A DNA stretch of 51,635 nt, from positions 1 through 51,635 of the forward strand of contig NZ_JOTN01000024.1 in the NCBI RefSeq assembly GCF_000712595.1. Direction: 5' to 3'. This DNA comes from Bacillus manliponensis. Lineage in GTDB: Bacteria; Bacillota; Bacilli; Bacillales; Bacillaceae_G. Shown here one piece after another: positions 42,714 to 51,635 of the stretch. The notes below the pieces were generated by a model. The model searched no databases. It had not been told where the DNA came from and was given only the letters and a program-made list of their open reading frames with translations. The first letter of the stretch is position 1; every line of letters begins with the position of its first letter. The position numbers and the translations under genes are program-made.

Positions 42714-44464
42714 TTTTCCTCACCCGTAACAAAATCCGTTACAATATTTGAGGTACGTTTCCAAAGCTCTCGATGCATTTGTAGGTTTTCATCACGGTTC
42801 GTACAAATTTCTACTACGTGTAATCCATCTGAACTGACACCAGTTTTTACTGCGGAGCGGAACTCGTCCCACCCACTCACACGTGTAAATACGCCGCCAT
42901 ACATCATAACAATATGCTCATAATTAAGTCCAAGCGGCGTTCCAAATAACGATTCAAAGTGCTCCTTCTCGTTGTACTGCGGCAAGAATGAGAAGATGCC
43001 GCCTCCATCGTTATTCACAACGACAATCGTCACATTTAACTTTTGTAACTTCGCTGCTAATAATCCATTTAGATCATGGTAGAACGATAAGTCACCAACA
43101 ACTAAAACGAGCGGTTCGCGCACAGTACTTGCTCCAAGGGCTGTTGAAACGATACCATCAATCCCGTTCACGCCGCGGTTTGCCATCACTTCTATCTCTT
43201 TATCTGTTGTGAAGAAAAATGTGTCCGTATCCCGAATTGGCATACTATTACTCACAAATAAAGTCGCTTTTTCCGGTAAAACATTCACAATATCAGTAAT
43301 CACTTTCCCTTCAAATGCCGTATCATATTGTTCTACTTCACGAAGTGCTTTTTTCGTTTTTTCATTTATACACTGCCACATGTGAAGCCACTTCTTATCA
43401 TCTCGCTTTGCTACAGCTTCTGTAAGTTGTTCACAAAACGTAACATCGTGTGCGTATACAACTTCATTCGCCATCAAAATCGAGTCGCGCCATTTTCCTG
43501 ACTCGTCTACAACAATGTGAAGTGCGTTCTCTTGTTTCTTTATGTACTGCGTTAACGCTTTTGAAACAGGCATACCACCAAATCGAATGATAACGTCTGG
43601 CTTCCATGCTTCTTTTACAACATCATTTCGTAAAAATGTGTCATAGCAATCGATAACCGTATTTTTATTATGTTTTCCGCTTCGAATACCCGATAGTGGA
43701 TCAGCAAGAATTGGATACCCTACAGTTTCCGCAAATGTCGTAACAGCTTCTGCAAGCTGCCCATCGCTATCATCTCCACACACAATAAGCCCCTTTTCCA
43801 TTTGTGAAAGGCGCTTTGCAAGAGAAGCTACATATTCACTCGCGATTCCACTATTGCCGTAATAAGCAGCTTTTCCGTACTCCAATCTCCCCTTCTCCCA
43901 CAAGTCTTCTAATGAAAGATTTGGGATTAATGGTTCACGAATTGGGAAGTTAAGGTGAACTGGCCCTTTTGGCGTTTGCATCGCCGCTGCTGCTGCGCGT
44001 CCTGCTGTCATACGAGCATAAGCATACATTGAGTCCGCCGCTTCAGGAAGTGCCATTTCAATAAATTCTTTTACGAAAGAACCATATAAATGAAGCTGGT
44101 TCATCGCCTGTGGTGCTCCGACATCTCTTAATTCATGCGGACGATCCGCTGTTAATACAACAAGTGGCATACGCGAGTGAAATGCTTCACAAATAGCTGG
44201 ATAATAATTAGCCGCTGCTGTTCCTGATGTGCATAGCAGTGCAACTGGACGTTTCTTCGCCTTCGCAATACCAAGCGCAAAAAAGGCGGCCGAGCGTTCA
44301 TCCACTTGTAAATAAGTTTGTATTGCATTATGATGTGCCATTAATAGTGCAAGCGGCGTGGAACGCGAGCCTGGACTAATGACAACATCACATATATTTA
44401 GACGCGCTAGTTCATCAACAAACGCGCCTAAATAATAGGATAATCCTTCTATGTGATGATTCAT
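42710..44464 (-). CDS. menD: SEPHCHC synthase MenD (ThDP-dependent)
   Basis: 584 residues. N-terminal catalytic Glu region [18 protein letters not shown] and [15 protein letters not shown]; ThDP-binding motif [20 protein letters not shown] then [13 protein letters not shown]. Adds a succinyl-semialdehyde unit from 2-oxoglutarate to isochorismate. ATGA overlap with menF. Confidence 0.96.
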   Translation of the reverse strand: MNHHIEGLSYYLGAFVDELARLNICDVVISPGSRSTPLALLMAHHNAIQTYLQVDERSAAFFALGIAKAKKRPVALLCTSGTAAANYYPAICEAFHSRMPLVVLTADRPHELRDVGAPQAMNQLHLYGSFVKEFIEMALPEAADSMYAYARMTAGRAAAAAMQTPKGPVHLNFPIREPLIPNLSLEDLWEKGRLEYGKAAYYGNSGIASEYVASLAKRLSQMEKGLIVCGDDSDGQLAEAVTTFAETVGYPILADPLSGIRSGKHNKNTVIDCYDTFLRNDVVKEAWKPDVIIRFGGMPVSKALTQYIKKQENALHIVVDESGKWRDSILMANEVVYAHDVTFCEQLTEAVAKRDDKKWLHMWQCINEKTKKALREVEQYDTAFEGKVITDIVNVLPEKATLFVSNSMPIRDTDTFFFTTDKEIEVMANRGVNGIDGIVSTALGASTVREPLVLVVGDLSFYHDLNGLLAAKLQKLNVTIVVVNNDGGGIFSFLPQYNEKEHFESLFGTPLGLNYEHIVMMYGGVFTRVSGWDEFRSAVKTGVSSDGLHVVEICTNRDENLQMHRELWKRTSNIVTDFVTGEEK

Positions 44465-45855
44465 TTCGTTAATTCCTCCAAAGCACTTAACATCGGTTTA
44501 AACTTTAAGCTTGTTTCTTCATATTCTAGCTGCGGAACGGAATCAATCACAATACCGCACCCTGAAAATAATGATGCTTTTTCTCCTCTTAGTAATCCAC
44601 AGCGAAGTGCAACTGCAAATTCTCCGTTTCCTTCTTCATCAATCCAACCAATTGGTGCGCCATATAGACCTCGGTCTAATCTCTCTACATCACGAATGAG
44701 TTCCATCGCTTTGTGACGAGGGGTTCCTCCAAGTGCTGGCGTTGGATGAAGCTTTTCAACAATTGTAAGAAGTGATGCATCTCCAGTTGCTTCAACAGGT
44801 GTATATAAATGTAGTAAATGTTTTGTTGTTAATAAGCCTGGCATATACGGAATATTCACAGACTCGCAGTATTCTGTTAATACATCACGAATCATACTTA
44901 CAACATATCCATGCTCGGCTAAATTTTTTTCATCGTGAAGAAGAGCATCGCCGTTTTGTTTTTTTTCTTCTATAGAAGAACCATGTGCAATTGAACCGGC
45001 TAAACACATCGACGTAAACGTTTCTCCTTCTTTTCGAATAAGACGCTCCGGCGTTGCACCTAAGAAACAAGAACTTTTATAGTCAAAAGCGAACAAATAA
45101 CAATCTGGCTGTGCAATGCGAAGTGCTTCTAATACGCGAGCAGAATCAATTTTATCATCTGCTTGTAGCTGGAGCTCCCTTGCAAGTACAACCTTTTGTA
45201 CGTTACCATTCTTCATTTCATCCTGTACCGTTCCTATGGAATCAATCCAACCAGCTGGATCAATTTCTTCTTTTGAAATGATATCCATTTGTTTTCCTTT
45301 TAACGCTTGTTGACTCTCCGCTAACAATTTTTGTTCAAGAGAAGAAATCTCTTCATATATGTCTTCCGCACAATCATCACGTGACACAAATGTATTTATT
45401 GTAAGCCACACTTTTTCTCGTTTTACTGTCAACACAAAGGCTGGCAATGTCATCGTTGTATCGTGAAATTCTTTCCATAACGTCGTCTTTTCTTTTTCCG
45501 GGTCGAACGAAAATCCCCCAAACAGTAATGGCCCTGTCCCAAATTCATATTGTTCCCTATGAATGACTGCGCTCTTCCTTACTGTTTCCCATGCTTCTTT
45601 AGTAACTTGAAAGCGCTTTTCACAATCGCTAGCTATATGAAAAATAGAACCAACTCCAGCGAAAATTACATGCTGATTTGGATCTGCAAAATAACATCTA
45701 TTTTCATATCCAACCTGCTTTCCAGCTGCATAGAAAAGAAGTGGGTCAACCCAGTCAATTTCTTTTATAAAACTCACTAACGTTTCTTTATCTATTGTAT
45801 TTTCAATTGCTGTACGAATTATTTCTTGTAAACCTTTTTGTTTCGTTTGAATCAC
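44461..45855 (-). CDS. menF: Isochorismate synthase MenF
   Basis: 464 residues from GTG 45855 (GGGGGGAG 5 bases upstream). Chorismate-binding domain with [53 protein letters not shown] and the [24 protein letters not shown] end. First step committed to menaquinone. A paralogue in siderophore synthesis (DhbC/EntC type) is possible by fold, but the menDHBEC context settles it. Confidence 0.95.
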   Translation of the reverse strand: MIQTKQKGLQEIIRTAIENTIDKETLVSFIKEIDWVDPLLFYAAGKQVGYENRCYFADPNQHVIFAGVGSIFHIASDCEKRFQVTKEAWETVRKSAVIHREQYEFGTGPLLFGGFSFDPEKEKTTLWKEFHDTTMTLPAFVLTVKREKVWLTINTFVSRDDCAEDIYEEISSLEQKLLAESQQALKGKQMDIISKEEIDPAGWIDSIGTVQDEMKNGNVQKVVLARELQLQADDKIDSARVLEALRIAQPDCYLFAFDYKSSCFLGATPERLIRKEGETFTSMCLAGSIAHGSSIEEKKQNGDALLHDEKNLAEHGYVVSMIRDVLTEYCESVNIPYMPGLLTTKHLLHLYTPVEATGDASLLTIVEKLHPTPALGGTPRHKAMELIRDVERLDRGLYGAPIGWIDEEGNGEFAVALRCGLLRGEKASLFSGCGIVIDSVPQLEYEETSLKFKPMLSALEELTK

Positions 45856-46133
45856 ACAGTCTCCCCCCTATGGGCGAAAAATAGTCATAAATACGCTTGA
45901 TTTTAAGATACACCCCAAAGGAAACCTATGTCAATGTTTAGCAGTTGCAATGCTTGCGTTTAACAATTGTTTTTATTCATACAATATTTAACTACTCACG
46001 TACATAACTTCAAATCCTTACAGTCCGTTCACAAAGGAGAAGTTTCCCTTCTATTCCTCTAAAATAAACATTGACACTATATGAGGCTTTTCCTACACTT
46101 AATTGTGTATATTATGTGACAGGAGGATTCTAT
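45856..46133. promoter_or_regulatory. Divergent promoter region of menF and menA
   Basis: 278 bp between the menF and menA starts, A/T-rich, no ORF or recognisable operator. It must contain both promoters of the menaquinone genes. Confidence 0.6.
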
Positions 46134-47087
46134 ATGGAAATGAACGTAAATACGAAATCCTCGCATGTGCCGCCAAAACCAAGTAAACAAACAGGTTGGC
46201 GCATTTGGTGGAACTTGTTACGTCCTCACACATTAACAGCTGCATTCGTTCCTGTCTTTATCGGGACAGCTTACGCAATGCAAACAGAGGGCATTAGCAA
46301 CATAGATTTTCCTCTTTTCTTTATCATGCTTCTTGCTTGTCTTCTCATTCAAGCAGCAACGAACATGTTTAATGAATACTTTGATTATAAAAGAGGCTTA
46401 GATCATGAAGGTTCAGTTGGAATCGGCGGTGCAATTGTACGCGACGGTATTCAACCAAAAACAGTATTACAATTAGCATTTGGATTTTTTGGTATTGCCG
46501 CGCTGCTTGGCGTCTACATTTGTATGAATTCAAGTTGGTGGCTTGCAGCAGTTGGCCTCGTTTGCATGGCCGTTGCGTACCTTTATACAGGTGGACCAAT
46601 TCCAATTGCATACACACCATTTGGTGAACTAACGGCCGGCTTATTTATGGGCGTTATTATTATCGGAATTTCATTCTTTATTCAAACGGGTATTGTAACA
46701 GAAGAAGTTGTGCTTTTATCTATTCCAAACTCTATTTTAATCGGGGCAATCCTACTTGCGAATAACATTCGTGACTTAGATGGTGACAAGGAAAACGGAC
46801 GTAAAACACTTGCAATTTTAGTTGGGCGTAAAAATGCCATTTTCGTTCTTGCAGCAATGTTTGCAGCAGCATTTGCTTGGTCCGTTGCACTAATTATCGC
46901 CGGCATCGCACCAGCTTGGATGCTAATTGTATTTCTAAGCGCACCAAAAGCAATTCAAGCAACAAAAGGCTTTGTTGGTAAAAGCTTGCCAATCGAAATG
47001 GCACCAGCAATGATTGCTACAGCAAAAACAAACACAATCTTTGGGTTCTTAATGGGGATTGGATTATTACTTGGGTATTTCATCTAA
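46134..47087 (+). CDS. menA: 1,4-Dihydroxy-2-naphthoate polyprenyltransferase
   Basis: 317 residues from ATG 46134 (AGGAGG 7 bases upstream). UbiA family with about nine helices; first Asp motif NMFNEYFDYKRGLD and second motif NNIRDLDGDKENGRKTLA. Attaches the isoprenoid tail to DHNA in the membrane. Divergent from menFDHBEC, as in other Bacillus genomes. Confidence 0.96.
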   Translation: MEMNVNTKSSHVPPKPSKQTGWRIWWNLLRPHTLTAAFVPVFIGTAYAMQTEGISNIDFPLFFIMLLACLLIQAATNMFNEYFDYKRGLDHEGSVGIGGAIVRDGIQPKTVLQLAFGFFGIAALLGVYICMNSSWWLAAVGLVCMAVAYLYTGGPIPIAYTPFGELTAGLFMGVIIIGISFFIQTGIVTEEVVLLSIPNSILIGAILLANNIRDLDGDKENGRKTLAILVGRKNAIFVLAAMFAAAFAWSVALIIAGIAPAWMLIVFLSAPKAIQATKGFVGKSLPIEMAPAMIATAKTNTIFGFLMGIGLLLGYFI

Positions 47088-47110
47088 AGAAAATCCCAAG
47101 TATATACAAA

Positions 47111-47152
47111 ATAAGGTAAGGGGTTGTCTATGCGACAACCCCTTACCTTGTT
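47111..47152 (+). terminator. Terminator of menA
   Basis: AAGGTAAGGGGTTGTC (47113-47128), TATGC loop, GACAACCCCTTACCTT (47134-47149), then GTTTA. Perfect 16-bp stem; a bcr1 copy starts immediately after. Confidence 0.9.
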
Positions 47153-47256
47153 TATCCCGCTATTTGCGGGCTGTAAGACCCCCACCTCAAAACTTAGAGG
47201 ATTCAGAGAGGTTTTGGTGGGAGATGAAGCCCTCACTAAGTGAAGTTTCACTTTAT
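47151..47256 (+). mobile_element. bcr1 element with internal deletion
   Basis: 106 bp, with perfect TTTAT at both ends (47151-47155, 47252-47256). It keeps the CCCGC-TATTT-GCGGG hairpin, the CCCCACCT...AGG/GTGGGAG stem and the GTGAAGTTTCAC end, but lacks the ~50 bp middle (AGCCCGA hairpin). Its right TTTAT contains the stop codon of the leftward gene at 47253. Confidence 0.88.
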
Positions 47257-47726
47257 TGAAAAGACTTTGCAGTTGCAATCAAATCTGCTTTACTTATTTT
47301 GTTATCTGCATCTATAGAAAAATCTTTCAATTCATAATGAATACCATCATCTTCCCATTCCAACAGGACAAACTCAGACCCACTTGTAATATAATTACCT
47401 TGTTTATTTCCAATCTCAACTTTTTCTTGCTTCAGCTCATCAGCATAAGAATATTCTACATCTCCTTTGACAATATGAAGTCTTATTTGTTCACCATTCT
47501 CTCCTGTAACAAAAGTCTCTATCGTATTTGGTTGTATATCTACTGACTTATCTTCTACCTCTTTAACCTTAAAAGGAAGCTGAGTTGGTAATTTTGCTTT
47601 ATAGCTTACCTCTTTTACCTCTTCTACCAACTTTTCTCTATCAACTTGATGAAGGCTTTCCTCACTCTGCGTAAAACCAAAAAGAAAGAACGGTACTGTA
47701 AGCAACATAACAGACGACTTTTTCAT
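47253..47726 (-). CDS. Secreted DUF4367-like protein
   Basis: 157 residues from ATG 47726 (AAGGAGGG 5 bases upstream). Signal peptide MKKSSVMLLTVPFFLFGFTQ. The end of the protein (GSEFVLLEWEDDGIHYELKD F ... KADLIATAKSFQ) has the DUF4367 pattern, found in extracytoplasmic parts of anti-sigma-type and outer-face proteins. The TAA stop is part of the bcr1 end motif, so the original C terminus may have differed slightly. Confidence 0.7.
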   Translation of the reverse strand: MKKSSVMLLTVPFFLFGFTQSEESLHQVDREKLVEEVKEVSYKAKLPTQLPFKVKEVEDKSVDIQPNTIETFVTGENGEQIRLHIVKGDVEYSYADELKQEKVEIGNKQGNYITSGSEFVLLEWEDDGIHYELKDFSIDADNKISKADLIATAKSFQ

Positions 47727-47926
47727 AAAATCCCTCCTTAACATGTAAATATTTTACATAAATTATATATATACCTTCTTTTTAAAATCACAAATTGTAG
47801 AAAGTACCATTTTTTTGTAGATAATATTCAAAGTTAGCTAATTCTAATTGTAAATCCGCTATTCATAATTCCTGGCTATCCCGTTCATACTACTAAAAGA
47901 AACCGAATTGTAGGAAGGTGGATTTT

Positions 47927-48658
47927 ATGTTAACTCCACAACAAGTGAGTCATTTTCAATCTATATTACTGCAGCAAAAAGAAGAAATTAAACAAACAAT
48001 CACAACGCATGAAAGTGCAGATCGCGCTTCTGAGCGTGATTCTGTTGGGGAGTTATCCGCTTACGATAATCACCCTGGTGATATGGCAACTGAACTATAC
48101 GAGCGCGAAAAAGACTTCGGTCTCATTGAGTTTTGGCATAAGCAGCTAGAAGATGTAAACCATGCCCTAAAAAAAATCGAAATGGGCACATATGGCATTT
48201 GTGAAGTATCTGGCGAAAAAATTCCAGTGGAGCGATTAGAAGCGATGCCAACTGCTACAACTTGCATAAAACATGCATCAAATCATTTAAATTTAAATAC
48301 ACGTCCTGTTGAAGAGGAAGTTCTGTCTCCATCTTTTGATAAACAAGATGACAATCACTCTGTCGAATACGACGCAGAAGATTCTTGGCAAGATGTTGCT
48401 TCATACGGAACCTCAGAAACACCGTCTGATTTAGAGCAGCGCGACTCAAAATATTACGATGAAATGTATGTAAATAGTGACGAATCCGTTGGATACGTAG
48501 AAGACTTCGAAAACTTCATCGGAACAGACATGTATGGGAAAAATCCAAAAGTGTATGCGACAGAAACACATGAACAGTATGAACAAATGCTTGATGAGGC
48601 GGAGGAAGACGCTCGCAATGGAGAACTTCCTGATGAGGAATCGAGCTGGGGCGTGTAA
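47927..48658 (+). CDS. YteA-family protein with DksA/TraR-type zinc-finger fold
   Basis: 243 residues from ATG 47927 (GGAAGGTGG 5 bases upstream). Residues ~1-85 are a coiled coil with DNHPGDMATELYEREKDFGL; residues ~85-115 have the zinc-finger layout GTYGICEVSGEKIPVERLEA, TTCIKH, where two of four usual Cys are replaced. The acidic C-terminal ~130 residues include VGYVEDFENFIGTDMYG. In Bacillus this family (YteA, YocK) belongs to sporulation or general-stress proteins. The stop TAA lies in the bcr1 end. Confidence 0.82.
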   Translation: MLTPQQVSHFQSILLQQKEEIKQTITTHESADRASERDSVGELSAYDNHPGDMATELYEREKDFGLIEFWHKQLEDVNHALKKIEMGTYGICEVSGEKIPVERLEAMPTATTCIKHASNHLNLNTRPVEEEVLSPSFDKQDDNHSVEYDAEDSWQDVASYGTSETPSDLEQRDSKYYDEMYVNSDESVGYVEDFENFIGTDMYGKNPKVYATETHEQYEQMLDEAEEDARNGELPDEESSWGV

Positions 48659-48748
48659 AGTGAAACTTCACTCAGCAGGGTTTTCTTCATCCCCACTGAG
48701 TGTCAGCCCGACCAATCGGGCTTTTACTGGCTGTTAATGCGGGATAAA
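48655..48748 (-). mobile_element. bcr1 element, shortened copy, reverse orientation
   Basis: 94 bp from GTAAA (variant) to ATAAA. Reads GTGAAACTTCAC, the CAGCAGGG...CCCCACTGAG region, AGCCCGA-CCAA-TCGGGCT, then TGTTAATGCGGG. It lacks the long CTCCCACC stem. The left end provides the stop codon of the YteA-like gene. Confidence 0.85.
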
Positions 48749-48750
48749 AT

Positions 48751-48781
48751 AAAAAGCATTCCGAAATCGGAATGCTTTTTT
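48751..48781. terminator. Terminator of the cold-shock gene
   Basis: AAAAAGCATTCCGA-AA-TCGGAATGCTTTTTT, perfect stem with A/T runs on both sides, directly after the bcr1 copy. Confidence 0.9.
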
Positions 48782-48791
48782 GGCGTTTTCA

Positions 48792-48992
48792 TTACTTTTT
48801 AGTAACGTTAGCTGCTTGAGGTCCGCGATCGCCTTCAGTAACTTCGAAAGAAACTTCTTGACCTTCTTCTAAAGTTTTGAAGCCTTCACCTTGGATAGCA
48901 GAGAAGTGAACGAATACGTCGCTGCCGTCTTCTCCTTGGATAAATCCGTATCCTTTTTCACCGTTAAACCATTTTACTTTACCTACTTGCAT
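48792..48992 (-). CDS. Cold-shock protein (CspA family)
   Basis: 66 residues, a complete OB fold with RNP1 KGYGFIQ and RNP2 VFVHFSA. Single-stranded RNA/DNA binding protein that resolves mRNA structure. AGGAGGT lies 7 bases before the ATG. One of several paralogues expected in this group; which Csp letter it corresponds to cannot be told safely from sequence alone. Confidence 0.96.
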   Translation of the reverse strand: MQVGKVKWFNGEKGYGFIQGEDGSDVFVHFSAIQGEGFKTLEEGQEVSFEVTEGDRGPQAANVTKK

Positions 48993-49323
48993 TTCAAGTA
49001 CCTCCTAAAAAGAAATCGAACTATTAAACCTACACAGGTCCAGATCAAGTTCATGATTCTTAACACAAGCTAACGCCATGAAGTAAACACGCCTTATTTC
49101 CGTACCACATTATGTAGCTCAATAGTGATTTTACTATACCATGCACAAATATTGAGAGTCAAATCTAGAAACTCTCTTATATATGGGCACATGATTCTAC
49201 ATAATTTATGCAGTAAATTCTGAAAATGTTCACATTTTATTAAACATTTATTTCCTGATTTCCTATTTTCTTGTACAATATAGTAGAAAGACAATTTACA
49301 TATTAATCTTGAGGTGAACATAT
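48993..49323. promoter_or_regulatory. Cold-shock gene 5' leader and divergent promoters
   Basis: 331 bp between csp and the AIM24 gene. Csp mRNAs usually carry a long 5' leader; the stretch 49000-49100 would fit, but no distinct cold-box sequence was identified by eye. The right part is A/T-rich and must carry the promoter of the AIM24 gene. No gene seen. Confidence 0.5.
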
Positions 49324-50106
49324 ATGAAAGCGCATGAAATCGAATATAAGCTTTATGGCGATGATATGCAATTTGTTGAAATTGAATTAGATCCACATGA
49401 AAGTGTTGTTGCCGAAGCTGGCGCAATGATGATGATGGAAGACAACATTGAAATGGAAACTGTATTTGGCGACGGTGCTGCACAGTCGGGTGGCTTCTTC
49501 GGCAAACTTGTTGGAGCTGGAAAGCGTCTTGTAACAGGTGAAAGCTTATTTATGACTGTATTCACAAATACAGGTCGTGAAAAGCGCCACGTATCATTTG
49601 CTGCTTCTTATCCTGGTAAAATCATTCCTGTAGATTTAACAGAATATAACGGAAAAGTTATTTGTCAAAAAGACGCATTCCTATGCGCAGCAAAAGGTGT
49701 TTCTGTTGGTATTGAATTCACGAAGAAAATGGGTAGCGGCTTCTTCGGAGGCGAAGGGTTCATCATGCAGAAACTTGAAGGTGATGGACTTGCATTCATG
49801 CACGCCGGCGGAACAATCTACAAACGTGACTTAAAGCCTGGTGAGCGACTTCGCATCGATACAGGTTGCCTTGTTGCAATGACGAAGGATGTTAACTATG
49901 ATATCGAATTCGTTGGCAACGTGAAAACAGCTCTATTTGGTGGGGAAGGTCTATTCTTCGCAACACTTGAAGGACCTGGAACTGTATGGGTACAATCCTT
50001 AACATTAAGCCGCTTAGCACAGCGCATCGCAAGTACAGAAGGATTAAAATCAGGAGAAGGCAGCGTCTTAGGTGGCATCGGTCGTCTTCTTGATGGTGAC
50101 GAGTAA
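49324..50106 (+). CDS. AIM24/TIGR00266-family protein
   Basis: 260 residues, glycine-rich beta protein. Typical [60 protein letters not shown] and [21 protein letters not shown]. Soluble, cytosolic, no signal. Fold related to tryptophan RNA-binding attenuator-like proteins; role unknown. GAGGTGA precedes the ATG. Its own terminator follows. Confidence 0.9.
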   Translation: MKAHEIEYKLYGDDMQFVEIELDPHESVVAEAGAMMMMEDNIEMETVFGDGAAQSGGFFGKLVGAGKRLVTGESLFMTVFTNTGREKRHVSFAASYPGKIIPVDLTEYNGKVICQKDAFLCAAKGVSVGIEFTKKMGSGFFGGEGFIMQKLEGDGLAFMHAGGTIYKRDLKPGERLRIDTGCLVAMTKDVNYDIEFVGNVKTALFGGEGLFFATLEGPGTVWVQSLTLSRLAQRIASTEGLKSGEGSVLGGIGRLLDGDE

Positions 50107-50113
50107 ACAGAGT

Positions 50114-50152
50114 AAAAAGGCTTATTTTCACTTTGGTGAGATAGGCCTTTTC
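50114..50152 (+). terminator. Terminator of the AIM24 gene
   Basis: AAAAAGGCTTATTTTCAC-TTTG-GTGAGATAGGCCTTTT followed by CTT; stem with small mismatches. Confidence 0.75.
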
Positions 50153-50219
50153 TTATTCTCTTAAAAAATATCGACTCCAGAACTGTTGTATACAACAAAT
50201 TACCTCTCTCACAGAAAGG

Positions 50220-50447
50220 ATGTTAAAATCTTTGTTTTCACTACATATCTTTAAAAAAATTTTACTAATTTTTTGTGCCATTTCAGTCCCATCTAGCTTG
50301 TTAGCAGTATGGCTTGGAGCAGATGCGACGTTTCATGAGAAAATTATATTATCTGTCGTATTTTGCTTCATAATGCCATTATCTATTTTTGTCTTTTATA
50401 AAATGGTTTCCTTTTTCGTGAAAAGGTCACATTCAAAGAATTTATAA
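50220..50447 (+). CDS. Small two-span membrane protein
   Basis: 75 residues: MLKSLFSLHIFKKILLIFCA, ISVPSSLLAVWLGADATFHE, KIILSVVFCFIMPLSIFVFY, basic tail. AAAGG directly precedes the ATG, closer than usual, so the start could be a few codons downstream. The last codons run into the bcr1 copy, whose ATAAA supplies the TAA stop. Function unknown. Confidence 0.5.
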   Translation: MLKSLFSLHIFKKILLIFCAISVPSSLLAVWLGADATFHEKIILSVVFCFIMPLSIFVFYKMVSFFVKRSHSKNL

Positions 50448-50602
50448 AGTGAAACTTCACTCAGTGGGGATTTCTCCATCCCCCCACTAAGTGTTAGTTG
50501 AACCAACCGAGCATTAACGGGCTGTAAGACTCCCACCTAAACTTCTTTACTTCTCTCAAGTTTTGAGGTGGGAGTCTTACAGCCCACAAACAGTAGGACA
50601 AA
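50444..50602 (-). mobile_element. bcr1 element, full length, reverse orientation
   Basis: 159 bp from ATAAA (50444) to ACAAA (variant, 50602). Same order of blocks as 32871-33025 read backwards: GTGAAACTTCAC, CACT...AGTG hairpin, AACCAACCGAGC (decayed CGGGCT hairpin), GGGCTGTAAGACTCCCACCT paired with AGGTGGGAGTCTTACAGCCC, then the decayed terminal hairpin. The long stem is nearly perfect over 20 bp here. Confidence 0.88.
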
Positions 50603-50685
50603 CTAATCTAAACATCCTATCGAATAAACCAATCCCTCCTCCTCATACATTGAAGTATCTCTTCATTTATTAAGGAGGATTTTTC

Positions 50686-51408
50686 ATGACTTCTCCGCGA
50701 TCTTTCTCACAAGAGACGGCGATTTTACTAGCAACTTGCTGCGAGCTAACGTATGAACAATATGAACAGGATGGTATTTTTCAAGTGCCAGAAGGATTTA
50801 CATGTGTACAAGGATTTGAAGCAAAAGCGGTTGATACAGCGGAGTGGTTTGGCTTTATTTTACAATCAGATGATACAATTATCGTTGCCTTTCGTGGTAC
50901 AAAGTCTGATTCTGACTGGATTGCTGATGCACTTGTAAATCAAAAACCGTATCCGTTTACGCTAAATAGCGGCAACGTTCATAACGGTTTTCTCTCTATT
51001 TATGAATCGTGCCGCGACAATATTATGGATACACTTTCTCAACTCTCTCCTAATAAAACTCTTCTTGTAACTGGTCATAGTTTAGGCGGTGCACTCGCTG
51101 TGTTGCATATGTTAGATGCTCGTGTAAATACTAGCTTTTCTCATTATGAACTCTATAACTTCGGTGCCCCTAAAGTTGGCGACCTTGCTTTTCGTAACTA
51201 CTATAAAATACAAATTGCAAATAGCTTCCGTTTCGTTAATTTATTTGATATCGTGCCACTTCTTCCTCCTCATCGTATACAGTTTGAAGGAGGAGAATGG
51301 GAATACTTTCATGTTCATCATAGTATTACTTTCACAAAAAATACAAACTCGATTACGAAAAGTCATCATATTACGACGTATAAAGAATGTTTAAGTTCTC
51401 ATTTTTAA
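50686..51408 (+). CDS. Class-3 lipase family alpha/beta hydrolase
   Basis: 240 residues. Nucleophile S132 in VTGHSLGGALAVLHM, catalytic Asp D188 in NLFDIVPLLPP and a His in the FHVHHS stretch (209-212). VAFRGTKSDSDWIADALVNQ is the lid/oxyanion region. No signal peptide, so probably cytosolic. AAGGAGG lies 8 bases before the ATG. Single gene, no clear terminator; the convergent fragment overlaps its last 38 bases. Confidence 0.9.
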   Translation: MTSPRSFSQETAILLATCCELTYEQYEQDGIFQVPEGFTCVQGFEAKAVDTAEWFGFILQSDDTIIVAFRGTKSDSDWIADALVNQKPYPFTLNSGNVHNGFLSIYESCRDNIMDTLSQLSPNKTLLVTGHSLGGALAVLHMLDARVNTSFSHYELYNFGAPKVGDLAFRNYYKIQIANSFRFVNLFDIVPLLPPHRIQFEGGEWEYFHVHHSITFTKNTNSITKSHHITTYKECLSSHF

Positions 51409-51583
51409 ATAAGACAAAACCTTCCTTTTTACGGTAGAAGAGAGGATCACGCCATGCGTAGTAACGGTCAGTTTCTTTTTCGGCCACATCCGATGTTTGC
51501 ACAAATAGAGAACGTGAGTGCAAGTCTGCTTTTGCTTGCGTGGCGAATTGTTTTGCTTCCTGACAAGCAAACGAAAGGAACAT
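51371..51583 (-). pseudogene. Gene remnant cut off by a bcr1 element
   Basis: Read leftward: MFLSFACQEAKQFATQAKAD, LHSRSLFVQTSDVAEKETDR, YYAWRDPLFYRKKEGFVLFK. The sequence is protein-like and helical at its start. Only GGG lies before the ATG, and a bcr1 copy begins 21 bases upstream. I read this as the 3' part of a gene whose 5' part was separated by the element; alternatively a small gene. Family not recognised. Confidence 0.45.
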
Positions 51584-51604
51584 GATTTACCCATTCTCGC
51601 CAAA

Positions 51605-51635
51605 ATAAAGTGAAACTTCACTCAGCCCGACCAAT
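51605..51635 (-). mobile_element. bcr1 element, cut by the window end, reverse orientation
   Basis: ATAAA at 51605-51609 then GTGAAACTTCACTCAGCCCG ACCAAT. Same right-end sequence as the other copies. The rest lies outside the window. Confidence 0.8.

Noticed and set aside
44461-45855. MenF as a siderophore-type isochorismate synthase
   Set aside because: It overlaps menD by ATGA and lies in a full menaquinone operon.
49094-49483. 129-residue minus-strand ORF overlapping the AIM24 gene start
   Set aside because: Low-complexity His/Gln-rich shadow of the real coding frame; no ribosome site.

Overview
The window is chromosomal DNA of the Bacillus cereus group (cereus/anthracis/thuringiensis type). 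Evidence: low GC, strong AGGAGG-type ribosome binding sites with frequent GTG/TTG starts, six copies of a ~155-bp interspersed element with TTTAT ends that matches the bcr1 repeat of this group, an AlkC-type DNA glycosylase, a YjcZ-type small protein, and the standard Bacillus menaquinone locus. No rRNA, tRNA, CRISPR array, prophage or intact insertion sequence is seen.

Layout. 1-2.1 kb: start of a secreted subtilisin-like protease, divergent from an SLH-only surface protein, then a GNAT acetyltransferase. 2.3-6.1 kb: GntR/FCD regulator, EamA transporter, secreted 5'-nucleotidase. 6.2-8.1 kb: accessory, decaying stretch (WGR-like protein, gene fragments, SMI1/KNR4-type protein). 8.2-11.6 kb: zinc-peptidase-like lipoprotein, transglutaminase-like membrane protein, YtkD Nudix hydrolase, small conserved protein. 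11.7-13.3 kb: a tandem array of seven small membrane proteins, five of them DUF3953-type paralogues. 13.3-15.1 kb: paired SMR efflux genes under a MerR regulator. 15.1-16.5 kb: DUF2975 gene plus a broken paralogue, bracketed by an inverted repeat. 16.5-21.7 kb: luxS, yidD, beta-carbonic anhydrase, cydAB, YdcF-like protein. 21.9-22.7 kb: TPP riboswitch and thiT. 22.7-25.1 kb: two ABC permeases without an ATPase, and a hypoxanthine phosphoribosyltransferase. 25.3-31.6 kb: small secreted protein with a possible leader ORF, a Bce-type ABC transporter, lipoprotein, small membrane proteins. 31.8-37.8 kb: alkC, then a complete Bce-type module (response regulator, histidine kinase, permease, ATPase). 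37.8-47.1 kb: YjcZ protein and the menaquinone genes menF-D-H-B-E-C, with menA divergent. 47.2-51.6 kb: DUF4367-like secreted protein, YteA-like protein, cold-shock protein, AIM24-family protein, small membrane protein, class-3 lipase, and a gene fragment.

How the genes fit together. MenA/F/D/H/B/E/C make menaquinone, the quinone that cytochrome bd (cydAB) would use. The two Bce-type permease/ATPase pairs belong to the cell-envelope peptide-antibiotic detoxification class; only one has its two-component system beside it. The thiT leader is a textbook thiamine-pyrophosphate switch.

Most noteworthy. bcr1 elements sit directly at gene ends, and in three cases the flanking ATAAA-like motif supplies the stop codon. 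An exact 41-bp-period tandem repeat occurs at two unlinked 3' regions. The DUF3953 array, the inverted-repeat-bounded DUF2975 segment, a 14-bp perfect inverted repeat upstream of luxS, an SD-sequestering hairpin with a leader-like ORF at 25.3 kb, and a structured leader before the Bce two-component genes are the other candidates.
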